Source: Candidatus Nitrosocaldus sp.
Lineage (GTDB): Archaea > Thermoproteota > Nitrososphaeria > Nitrososphaerales > Nitrosocaldaceae
Assembly: GCA_025054855.1 (NCBI GenBank)
Contig: JANWZS010000001.1
Span: 66,583 to 130,582 of the forward strand
Direction: 5' to 3'
DNA: 64,000 bases
Shown: piece after piece, positions 57,204 to 64,000 of the stretch
How positions within the stretch are numbered: position 1 is the stretch's first letter
Layout of the letters: each line of letters opens with the position of its first letter
The notes under the pieces: model-generated
Told to the model about the DNA's origin: nothing
Seen by the model: the letters and a program-made list of their open reading frames with translations, nothing else
Database searches by the model: none
Translations under genes and position numbers: made by a program

Positions 57204-58592
57204 TCACCCTACTACTACTACGGAGCTGTACAGCCTCAGAGCATCATCCTCGCTCTCAGCACCAACTACCACTGCTGCACCAGACTTCAGCACGCTGAGA
57301 CTCTTGCTACCATCTACCAGGGTTATGCCCATCTCGCCCCTGCTCTTCTCCCTGAAGCCAAGGGATGATGCCTTTGCTGCCAACTCATCCAGATCTAGGG
57401 CAAGTATGCCCCTTGGGGTTATGGAGAATGTTCTCTTGCCCATATCCCTACCGCAGAGCTCCTCGACCTTCAGTGCAACGCTACCTGCTGCAACGACATT
57501 GGCCTTTGCCTTTGCTTTGGCCTTACCATTGCTGCATACACACCCTTCATTCCTGCTCACCTCCACTGTGCTGAATGAGAGATCGTTGAGGTCTATGTAG
57601 AGCAGCCTGTTGAGCAGTACAGGCTCCTGCCCAGTGATTATCCTTACAGCCTCTGATACCTGTACAGCGCTCACTATGTACAGGATGGATGGGTGCACAC
57701 CCTCTATGCTGCACGTTGGCATCTCATCATCGCTCAACTCGGGGAAGATGCACCTTATGCATGCACTCCTCCCTGGGAGCACTGTACATGCAGAGCCTAG
57801 AGTGCCCAGTGCACCACCATACACGTACGGTACCCCTGCCCTCAGGCATGCATCGTTGAGAGCGTATCTGGCATCTATACTGTCAAGCCCGTCTATGACA
57901 ATATCACAGCCATTGATCACATCATCTGCAGTCCCTTCGTGTATGGATACTGCTAGAGGCTCGACATCAACATTCGGGTTTATGGCTCTAAGCCTCCTTG
58001 CTGCAGCCTCAACCTTCACATGCCCTATATCCGCATCCGTGTAGAGTACCTGCCTGTGCAGGTTGGATAACTCTACAACATCCCTATCCACCAGCCTTAT
58101 GTACCCAACACCCATGGCAGTCAGCTGCATGGCTATTGGGGAGCCCAAGCCCCCAGCACCAGTTATGCATACCCTAGCATTCCTCAACCTGAGTTGGCCT
58201 TCGTAGCCTATGCTGTCGAGCATTATTTGCCTCGAGTAACGCTCCATCTCATCATCACCGAGTTCCTTAACTCTCATCCTACCTGCTCCCATGCTGGCAT
58301 CATAACTGCCACCAGCAACAGCAGGGAGTATCACTATCCTATCGCCATCGCTCAACCTTGCTTCAAGACCTCCAGAGAACCTTGCGTTCTTACCGTTTAT
58401 GTATATGTTGATGAGGGCCTTGGGCTTGCCATTGCTATCAAGGACCCTCCTTGCAAAGTCATTGCCCATGATACTCACAAGGTTGTCTATGGCATCCTTG
58501 AGCGTATCCGCCTCCATGCTGACCTTCCTCTCCCCAGCGTTCCTGTTCAGTACGGATGGTATGGTAACCTCAACGCTTGCCATCCCTATCAC
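57204..58592 (-). CDS. Ubiquitin-like (MoaD/SAMP) and E1-like (MoeB/ThiF) fusion
   Basis: 462 residues in three parts. Residues 1-95 are a MoaD/ThiS beta-grasp domain (VEVTIPSVLNRNAGERKVSM; KALINIYINGKNARFSGGLE; LSDGDRIVILPAVAGG, with the Gly-Gly that normally ends the protein). About residues 110-360 are an E1-type adenylating domain: ERYSRQIML, VCITGAGGLGSPIAMQLTAM, DVVELSNLHRQVLY, SACIRCIFPE and PTCSIEGVHP (probable catalytic Cys). A C-terminal region of about 90 residues is unassigned. MoeB/ThiF activates the C-terminal Gly of MoaD/ThiS; here both are on one chain, so proteolysis or an intramolecular role is needed. Follows thrC without a gap. Confidence 0.87.
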   Translation of the reverse strand: MIGMASVEVTIPSVLNRNAGERKVSMEADTLKDAIDNLVSIMGNDFARRVLDSNGKPKALINIYINGKNARFSGGLEARLSDGDRIVILPAVAGGSYDASMGAGRMRVKELGDDEMERYSRQIMLDSIGYEGQLRLRNARVCITGAGGLGSPIAMQLTAMGVGYIRLVDRDVVELSNLHRQVLYTDADIGHVKVEAAARRLRAINPNVDVEPLAVSIHEGTADDVINGCDIVIDGLDSIDARYALNDACLRAGVPYVYGGALGTLGSACTVLPGRSACIRCIFPELSDDEMPTCSIEGVHPSILYIVSAVQVSEAVRIITGQEPVLLNRLLYIDLNDLSFSTVEVSRNEGCVCSNGKAKAKAKANVVAAGSVALKVEELCGRDMGKRTFSITPRGILALDLDELAAKASSLGFREKSRGEMGITLVDGSKSLSVLKSGAAVVVGAESEDDALRLYSSVVVVG

Positions 58593-59816
58593 CTACACAG
58601 CTATCATGCTAGCAACATCCATATAATTAGGTTTAACTATCCTCGGCTCCTTGAGCAGATGCTCTATCGCATCTATGCTCTTCAGCCCATTCCCAGTTAT
58701 GTAGCATACCACATGCTCATCTTTGCCTATCCTCCCATCCTCAACCAGCCTCTTGAGCGCTGCAACTGCAACCCCTCCAGCAGGCTCCGTGAATACGCCC
58801 TCGCACCTTGCAAGTAGCAGTATCGCATCCCTTATTTCATCATCGTCTGGGTCCTCAGCATACCCATGGAACTGTCTTAACCTCCTCAGAGCGTATATGC
58901 CATCCCCTGGGTCTCCTATGGCCAGGCTCTTGGCTATCGTGTTAGGATACTCTACAGGGACTATCTCATCCCTGTTCTTCTTGAATGCATCAACCACAGG
59001 GGAGCACCCCTTGGCCTGTGCTGCCGTAACCCTAGCATTATCTATGCCATCCACGAGGTTGAGTTCATGGAGCTCCTCAAGCCCTCTACATATGGCATTG
59101 AGCATAGCCCCGCTTGCAACTGGCACTATGAGATGGTCTGGCACCCTCCAGCCCAGCTGCTCCACAACCTCATACGCTAGCGTTTTAGAGCCCTCAACGT
59201 AGTAGGGTCTTAGGTTGACGTTCACTATACCTATAGGCTTCGTATCTGCCACCTGTGCCGCTATCCTATTGGCATCATCGTATGTACCATCTACAGCGAT
59301 GAACTCTGCACCATATGCCAATGCCTGAGCGATCTTTGCATACTCTATATCCCTTGGTGCGAATATGTAGCATGGCATATCACCCTTGGCTGCATGTGCT
59401 GCAGTTGCACTGGCAAGGTTGCCAGTCGATGCGCAACCTACAGCCTTCAAGCCCATCTCCCTTGCCTTGGATACCGCTACACCTGCTGGCCTATCCTTGA
59501 ATGAGAATGTTGGGTTAACGCTATCATTCTTGAGGTAGAGGTGCCTTAGGCCTAGAGCCTCACCCAACCTATCTGCCCTGTGGAGTGGTGTGAACCCAGC
59601 ATCCAGGCTCACCACACTGCTCCTCTCCACAGGGAGGAGTTCGAGGTAGCGCCAGTAGCTCTTCTCCCTGCCAGCGAATGTGCTCCTGCTCACCCTCACC
59701 CTGCTGTAATCATAAGTTACATCCAGAGGACCAAGGCACTCATCACATACGTACTTGAGGCTTGGCTCGTACTCCTGCCTGCACTCCCTACACCTCAGAG
59801 CCTTAACATTACCCAT
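58593..59816 (-). CDS. thrC: Threonine synthase
   Basis: PLP enzyme that converts O-phosphohomoserine to threonine. N-terminal zinc ribbon CRECRQEYEPSLKYVCDECL, then SLDAGFTPLHRADRLGEALG, the PLP lysine in NPTFSFKDRPAGVAVSKA, glycine-rich CASTGNLASATAAHAAKGD, and FTEPAGGVAVAAL. About 407 residues, as in archaeal ThrC. I choose the ATG at 59816 (MGNVKALRC) because GGAGGTG lies 9 nt upstream; ATG at 59843 is the alternative, with the TATA-like AACTTTAAATTAG (59859-59871) about 25 nt further up. The gene ends directly at the ubiquitin-like/E1 gene. Confidence 0.94.
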   Translation of the reverse strand: MGNVKALRCRECRQEYEPSLKYVCDECLGPLDVTYDYSRVRVSRSTFAGREKSYWRYLELLPVERSSVVSLDAGFTPLHRADRLGEALGLRHLYLKNDSVNPTFSFKDRPAGVAVSKAREMGLKAVGCASTGNLASATAAHAAKGDMPCYIFAPRDIEYAKIAQALAYGAEFIAVDGTYDDANRIAAQVADTKPIGIVNVNLRPYYVEGSKTLAYEVVEQLGWRVPDHLIVPVASGAMLNAICRGLEELHELNLVDGIDNARVTAAQAKGCSPVVDAFKKNRDEIVPVEYPNTIAKSLAIGDPGDGIYALRRLRQFHGYAEDPDDDEIRDAILLLARCEGVFTEPAGGVAVAALKRLVEDGRIGKDEHVVCYITGNGLKSIDAIEHLLKEPRIVKPNYMDVASMIAV

Positions 59817-59995
59817 AGGTATGACACCTCCCCTACCCAGCATTGGCAAATAAAGATAACTAATTTAAAGTTTAACATTACTAAATATTCCTAACGATAA
59901 TATACAACATTACTTTACAGATTGCGCCCATATACCAGATAAATTACAGTAAGACTGATCTACTTGCTGAGGATTCACACGATCGTATATAAACA

Positions 59996-60322
59996 TTATC
60001 TGATTAATCTGTTATGGAAGCATGTCCTGTTCCCTGTATGGCATGCTGGCCCACTGCTCTCAACCATGTAGATCAGAGCGTCGCTATCGCAATCGACCAG
60101 CACATCCTTCACATACTGTACATTGCCAGACTCCTCACCCTTCATCCACAACCTCTTCCTCGATCTGCTCCAGAACCATGCCTTCCCAGTCTGGATGGTG
60201 AGTTGGAGCGCTTCCCTGTTGGCATATGCTAGCATGAGCACATCCTTGCTGGTTGCATCCTGCACTATGACAGGTACAAGCCCATCGGACTTAAAGTCAA
60301 CATCGTCTATGTTGAGTTGCAT
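59996..60322 (-). CDS. hisI: Phosphoribosyl-AMP cyclohydrolase
   Basis: Opens the pyrimidine ring of phosphoribosyl-AMP in histidine synthesis. The 108-residue protein begins [20 protein letters not shown], has [20 protein letters not shown] and the metal site [20 protein letters not shown] with [11 protein letters not shown]. The start at 60322 is preferred because a TATA-like TTTTTATAG (about 60343-60351, minus) lies about 25 nt upstream; earlier in-frame codons would add 34 residues unlike the family. Single gene; no other his genes are in the window. Confidence 0.93.
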   Translation of the reverse strand: MQLNIDDVDFKSDGLVPVIVQDATSKDVLMLAYANREALQLTIQTGKAWFWSRSRKRLWMKGEESGNVQYVKDVLVDCDSDALIYMVESSGPACHTGNRTCFHNRLIR

Positions 60323-60454
60323 GTGACCGCTACAGTCGAGATCTATAAAAAGTTTGATATGGGATTGGTGGATGCTAGTGATACGGTACGAAACCCGCTG
60401 GATGATGGATGGGCATGCATGCATGGATGGATGATTGGTTGGTTGGTTGGTTGG

Positions 60455-60562
60455 CGGGCCTGGTGGGATTCGAACCCACGACCTACTGGTTAAGAGCCAG
60501 CCGCTCTAGGCACTGCTAGGTTGCTCTGCTTTAGCAGTTCTGCCTGGCTGAGCTACAGGCCC
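60455..60562 (-). tRNA. tRNA-Lys (anticodon CTT) with a D-arm intron
   Basis: Acceptor GGGCCTG (60556-60562) pairs with CAGGCCC (60456-60462); discriminator G at 60455. CCA follows on the minus strand (60452-60454) but may be chance, as it is part of a TTGG repeat. Anticodon loop CTCTTAA gives CTT; T-arm GTGGG-TTCGAAT-CCCAC. The D-arm is interrupted by 34 nt (about 60505-60538), removed to give GCTCAGCCAGGCAGAGC. The intron has arms CTGCTA and TAGCAG, as expected of a bulge-helix-bulge. D-arm introns are non-canonical and need the broader-specificity splicing endonuclease of Crenarchaeota and Thaumarchaeota. Confidence 0.93.
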
Positions 60563-60643
60563 CATCCCATATCGGGTTCAAGCTCTATATTTAAAGCTTG
60601 AATGGTCTGAGTATAAACAAAATGATGGCAACTAACCTATAGC

Positions 60644-61228
60644 TCACTTTGCTATTGGCTTGCTCTCCTCTATCAGCCTGACTATGGCCTCAGATACGCT
60701 GCAGTTCATGCTCTCCTTTACCTTCAGGAGCCTCCTGTACGCATCCAGCGTTATATACACTGGTATGGAGCCAGTACCCTCCAACAGGGCCTTAACCCTG
60801 TACAGCCCATTCTCTATCCCCCTCTCAGCCTCCTTCTCCACCTTCACCTTATCCATTATGCTCCCTATGAAGCTCAGTGGCAGATCATAGTCGACTGTCA
60901 TCCTGGTTCTGGTCCTATCCTCGCCTAGAGCCTCGAACTCAACAGTTATCATCCACCTCTTGAATGGTCCGTCTATCTGCTTTGCTACTATCTTCCTCCC
61001 TGGTATGTACTCGAGCGTCTCACAGTCCCACTCAAGCACCTTGCCCCCAAAGTTCCCTGTGATCCTGAATACCGTACCAACACCAAACCCATCCTTGACC
61101 TCTATGGGTATAACGTTCATGCCTATCTCCTTTGGGAACTGCTCAGATATGTGCTCTGGCCTAGCGAAGTACGTGAATACCTCCTTCACTGGTGCGTTTA
61201 TTATAACCTCCTTGCTTATCGTGGCCAT
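60644..61228 (-). CDS. SRPBCC-fold protein with C-terminal ribbon-helix-helix-like part
   Basis: 194 residues. The first 145 form a START/polyketide-cyclase-like domain (ATISKEVIINAPVKEVFTYF, GVGTVFRITGNFGGKVLEWD, RWMITVEFEALGEDRTRTRM), which binds lipids or hydrophobic ligands. The last 45 residues (TGSIPVYITLDAYRRLLKVK, CSVSEAIVRLIEESKPIAK) resemble a ribbon-helix-helix or VapB-like antitoxin DNA-binding domain. If so, it would be a ligand-responsive DNA-binding protein, which is inference. Normal start by position; single gene with TATA-like region upstream. Confidence 0.76.
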   Translation of the reverse strand: MATISKEVIINAPVKEVFTYFARPEHISEQFPKEIGMNVIPIEVKDGFGVGTVFRITGNFGGKVLEWDCETLEYIPGRKIVAKQIDGPFKRWMITVEFEALGEDRTRTRMTVDYDLPLSFIGSIMDKVKVEKEAERGIENGLYRVKALLEGTGSIPVYITLDAYRRLLKVKESMNCSVSEAIVRLIEESKPIAK

Positions 61229-61323
61229 TGTGCTTCTTATCTGGACTCAGGATTTAAAGGTTTCCTCATTGCACTCCTGTACCACAATGCATAAATTGAA
61301 TGTGGTAGTAGCAAGGTAGAGTG

Positions 61324-64000
61324 ATGAGATCATCCTTCCTATTTGCAGTGGCCATAACCATAACGGTAATAGCGATCATAACCAACTATGGGAATAGTGC
61401 ATATGCCCATCCCGTACTGCTGGAGTCTCAGCCAGCTAACCTTGCAAGGCTTGACAGCGCACCATCAGAGGTGAGGATGAGGTTCAGTGAGGCAGTGGAG
61501 ATAGGCTTCAGCAGGGTTGAGGTACTCGACTCATCTGGCAACAGGGTGGATAACAACGATCTTGCATACGATGGGGATGAGTTGACGCTCAAGATAACAC
61601 TGAAGCCTCTGCATGATGATATCTACACGGTAAAGACCAGGGTACTCTCCAAGATAGATGGGCATGTGGTGGATTACACAACCATATTCGCCGTTGGTAG
61701 TGCTGAGTTGAGGGTGGAGGATGTACCTACCATAAGCAGCAAGGAGATAGTGCTGCTCCCAGAGTCACTAGCCAGGTTCCCAGGGATGGTCGGGCAGAGC
61801 GTGGCCTTGGGTACCGGGATCGCTGTACTGCTGCTTGCAGGAGGGCTGGCAGGGTACACATCTAGCATGCATGACTCTAGGCTCAGGATGCTCCTCATCT
61901 ACTCATCCATCGCAGTGATAGCATCAAGCATAGCAATGATAGGCGTGAGCACTGTAAGGCTGGAGACGGGTATAGTAGATGCGATGACCAACAGGTTCGG
62001 CACAATAGTCCTCGTTAGGCTTGGACTTGCACTGTTACTACTTGCAGTACTTGCAGCAAGGAGCAGGTATACAGCATACGCATCCATAGCAGTAGGGTCC
62101 ATACTCATAGCAACCAACAGCCTGCTGAGCCACTCCGCAGGTCTCGCAGATCCAGCACTACCAACTCTAGCGGACTTTGTGCACAATGTAGTTGCATCTG
62201 TATGGGTTGGGGGGTTGATATACATGGCATACACGCTCTTACCATCATCTAGGGCAGAGGCGCCAGTGGCATTGGCAGCCATACCAAGGTTCTCAAGCAT
62301 GATAGTCGTATGCCTTGCCATAGCATCCATAACTGGAACGTTCATGATCTTTGCCATAGAGAGCAACCCTGGCAAGTTGCTCAACAGCACATATGGCATG
62401 CTGCTACTCATGAAGCTCGGTATAATTGGTGTTATGACTGGGTTTGGGGCATACAACCAGATCCTCCACAGGAGGGGCATGAACCTGCTCATCACTACAG
62501 GAGGGAGGGGTACTGGTAGTACTGGCACAGGTACAGCAGCAACTGCATCATCACTGAACAGGGTATTTGCAAGGAGCGTGAGGGTAGAGGCGGGCATAGG
62601 CATAGCGCTGATGCTTGTGATAAGCATGCTAGTGAATACCGTACCCCCAGAGGGTGAGGTTATAAAGCTCTTTGCTGTACAGGCTAGCGATGGTACAGGT
62701 ACAGCACCTAACAGGCTCACATCCTACTGGCTCGATGACCAGGTCAGGGTTAGGCTCAGCATAGAGCCAGCTCTGCTTGGAGAGAACAGGTTCACGCTTG
62801 TGCTTACAGCACCAGACGGGAGTGCTCTGGATGATGTATCATCAGTCAGGCTCAAGGCATCGATGCCGAGTGAGGGTATTGCGCCAGTGGAGTATCAAGC
62901 TGTGCGTGCAGGTGATGATGGTGTGTACACTGGGAGTATAACACTGCCTGCATACGGTCCATGGACTATAGAGGTGCTTGCAGCCAGAGAGGGGGCACTC
63001 AACATAGCAGTACCGCTGGAGTTCAACCTGAAGCCAAGGCTTGATGATCTTGGGCTTGAACTGGTGGAATACGAGATGCCAGATGGTGCAAAGCCCTACC
63101 ATCTCATCCTGGATGGGAGGATGCTCTGGATAAGCGATGTTGGAGGGCCAAGGATATGGCTATACAGCATAGACAGTAGAGAGTTCAAGGAGTACAGGAT
63201 AGATGGCGTGAACCTTGTGACCATACTGAGCAAGGATGCAACTGGCAGGGTATGGTTCATAGACCCATCGAGCAGCAAGTTCGGTTACATAACCAAGGAT
63301 GGTAGGCAGAGGCTGTACGATGCGCCAGATGGTGCAAGGATAGGCTACATAATGGTGGATAGCAGGGGCATGGTATGGCTGGCACTGCTCGATAGGGATG
63401 CTGTTGCATCGTTCAATGCTAGGGATGGTACGTTCAAGGTGTACAGGCTACCTACCAAGGACTCATTCCCCATAGCACTACTTGAGGATGACCAAGGCTA
63501 TATATGGGTTGCAGAGTCCATAGCAGGCAAGATAGCAAGGATAGATCCAGAGAGCATGGATGTGAAGGAGTATATGCCAGAGGAGCCCCTGAAGGAGCCC
63601 ACAGCACTGCTCATGGATAGCAACGGTAACATATGGGTAGCGGAGCATCTGGGCAATAGGGTAGTTATGTTCAACCCCATACTTGAGAGGTTCACAGGGT
63701 ACAGTGCAAATGACAAGAACTCGCTACCATTTGGACTTGCAGAGGATAGGTACGGGAATATATGGTTTGCACAGCATGTGATCCCAAAGATAGGTGTGCT
63801 CGACCCTGTTACTGGTAAGGTCAGGGATGTTGAGATACCTACTAGGAATCCGTTCAACCAGTGGATTGCAGCAGAGTCCAGCACTGTATGGTTCGCTGAG
63901 CCTGAAGGTGGTAAGATAGGTAGCATAGCGATAACAGCAAGGCCAGTGCTTGCACCCATAGGTGAGCAGGCTGCAGATGGTGTGAGCAATGGTGAGCAGA
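61324..64000 (+). CDS. CopC-CopD fusion with C-terminal beta-propeller, 3' end beyond window
   Basis: The plus frame is open from ATG 61324 to the right edge (about 892 codons). It has a signal peptide ending SAYA, then HPVLLESQPANLARL, the CopC N-terminus with its copper-ligand His, and MRFSEAVEIGFSRVEV. Next is a CopD-like membrane domain of about eight helices, including HSAGLADPALPTLADFVHNV and the glycine-rich VGGLIYMAY. The last 350 visible residues are NHL/Vgb-type propeller blades (NIWVAEHLGNRVVMFNP, NIWFAQHVIPKIGVLDP, TVWFAEPEGGKIG). Role is likely copper uptake or homeostasis for the cupredoxin-based respiratory chain. A GTG at 61321 precedes in frame. Confidence 0.88.
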   Translation, partial: MRSSFLFAVAITITVIAIITNYGNSAYAHPVLLESQPANLARLDSAPSEVRMRFSEAVEIGFSRVEVLDSSGNRVDNNDLAYDGDELTLKITLKPLHDDIYTVKTRVLSKIDGHVVDYTTIFAVGSAELRVEDVPTISSKEIVLLPESLARFPGMVGQSVALGTGIAVLLLAGGLAGYTSSMHDSRLRMLLIYSSIAVIASSIAMIGVSTVRLETGIVDAMTNRFGTIVLVRLGLALLLLAVLAARSRYTAYASIAVGSILIATNSLLSHSAGLADPALPTLADFVHNVVASVWVGGLIYMAYTLLPSSRAEAPVALAAIPRFSSMIVVCLAIASITGTFMIFAIESNPGKLLNSTYGMLLLMKLGIIGVMTGFGAYNQILHRRGMNLLITTGGRGTGSTGTGTAATASSLNRVFARSVRVEAGIGIALMLVISMLVNTVPPEGEVIKLFAVQASDGTGTAPNRLTSYWLDDQVRVRLSIEPALLGENRFTLVLTAPDGSALDDVSSVRLKASMPSEGIAPVEYQAVRAGDDGVYTGSITLPAYGPWTIEVLAAREGALNIAVPLEFNLKPRLDDLGLELVEYEMPDGAKPYHLILDGRMLWISDVGGPRIWLYSIDSREFKEYRIDGVNLVTILSKDATGRVWFIDPSSSKFGYITKDGRQRLYDAPDGARIGYIMVDSRGMVWLALLDRDAVASFNARDGTFKVYRLPTKDSFPIALLEDDQGYIWVAESIAGKIARIDPESMDVKEYMPEEPLKEPTALLMDSNGNIWVAEHLGNRVVMFNPILERFTGYSANDKNSLPFGLAEDRYGNIWFAQHVIPKIGVLDPVTGKVRDVEIPTRNPFNQWIAAESSTVWFAEPEGGKIGSIAITARPVLAPIGEQAADGVSNGEQ

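Noticed and set aside
60437-60455. TTGG repeat next to tRNA-Lys as an attachment site
   Set aside because: Simple tetranucleotide repeat; no second copy of the tRNA end and no integrase in the window.
61899-62720. Minus-strand frames of 270 and 160 residues near the right end
   Set aside because: Antisense shadows of the CopC-CopD-propeller gene, which has a signal peptide, copper-ligand His and membrane helices on the plus strand.
1-64000. rRNA operon, SRP RNA, RNase P RNA, transposases, integrases
   Set aside because: I looked for conserved cores and motifs and found none. SRP RNA and RNase P RNA cannot be excluded by eye with certainty.

Overview
The window is archaeal and most likely from the class Nitrososphaeria (Thaumarchaeota), probably a thermophilic lineage of the Nitrosocaldus type. 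The archaeal assignment rests on TFB, SRP19, Gar1, S8e, a TrmB-type regulator, intron-containing tRNAs, and many TATA boxes about 25 nt before the start codon, which implies leaderless mRNAs. The narrower assignment is inference. It rests on a cytochrome b/Rieske pair near a cupredoxin, a CopC/CopD protein, a thaumarchaeal-style repeat S-layer protein, a PEF-type C-terminus, stand-alone RAM proteins and ScpA/ScpB. No amo genes, rRNA, transposase or CRISPR array is visible.

Layout. 0-1.7 kb: end of a ribosomal-protein operon (L18, S5, L30). 1.8-7.2 kb: TrmB-like regulator, spliced tRNA-Leu, SSB-like protein, PAC2 chaperone, RAM protein, PAP2 phosphatase and phosphoglycerate kinase. 7.2-12.2 kb: suf operon (sufB, sufD, Rieske ferredoxin, sufS, sufU); sufC stands alone at 26.5 kb. 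12.3-25.7 kb: tetrapyrrole synthesis in two operons, hemL-hemC-cobA-hemD and precorrin-2 dehydrogenase-hemA-hemB, then an AhbA/AhbB-like fusion and a HemQ-like protein. Together they suggest haem made through sirohaem and coprohaem. A 2.8 kb accessory insert between the two operons holds a decayed metzincin protease and a TIMP-like secreted protein. 27.4-31.5 kb: TFB, Gar1, SRP19, S8e, ScpB, ScpA and a membrane protein. 31.6-38.1 kb: alcohol dehydrogenase, RAM protein, VTT membrane protein, PEF-tailed secreted protein and TldD/TldE.

38.1-53.7 kb is a cell-envelope and respiratory block: cupredoxin, a frameshifted secreted protein, cytochrome b plus Rieske, a 1956-residue membrane-anchored subtilase, a stalk-like coiled-coil protein and a 1213-residue repeat protein that is probably the S-layer subunit. 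The last two form an operon (5 nt apart) and recall the SlaA/SlaB lattice and anchor of Sulfolobales. 53.9-55.5 kb is a graveyard of frameshifted genes: a DUF4258/DUF2283 toxin-antitoxin pair, a PIN domain and an acylphosphatase with a coiled-coil tail. 55.8-64 kb: a coiled-coil nuclease-like protein, a ubiquitin-like/E1 fusion, threonine synthase, HisI, a tRNA-Lys with a D-arm intron, an SRPBCC protein, and a CopC-CopD-propeller protein running off the right edge.

A genome-level oddity is in-frame trinucleotide expansion encoding poly-Ser, poly-Thr or Gly-rich stretches inside conserved proteins (PAC2, HemD, HemA, SufS, SufD). Decay is confined to accessory and secreted genes; core genes are intact. 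Function calls were made by reading motifs by eye, without database searches.
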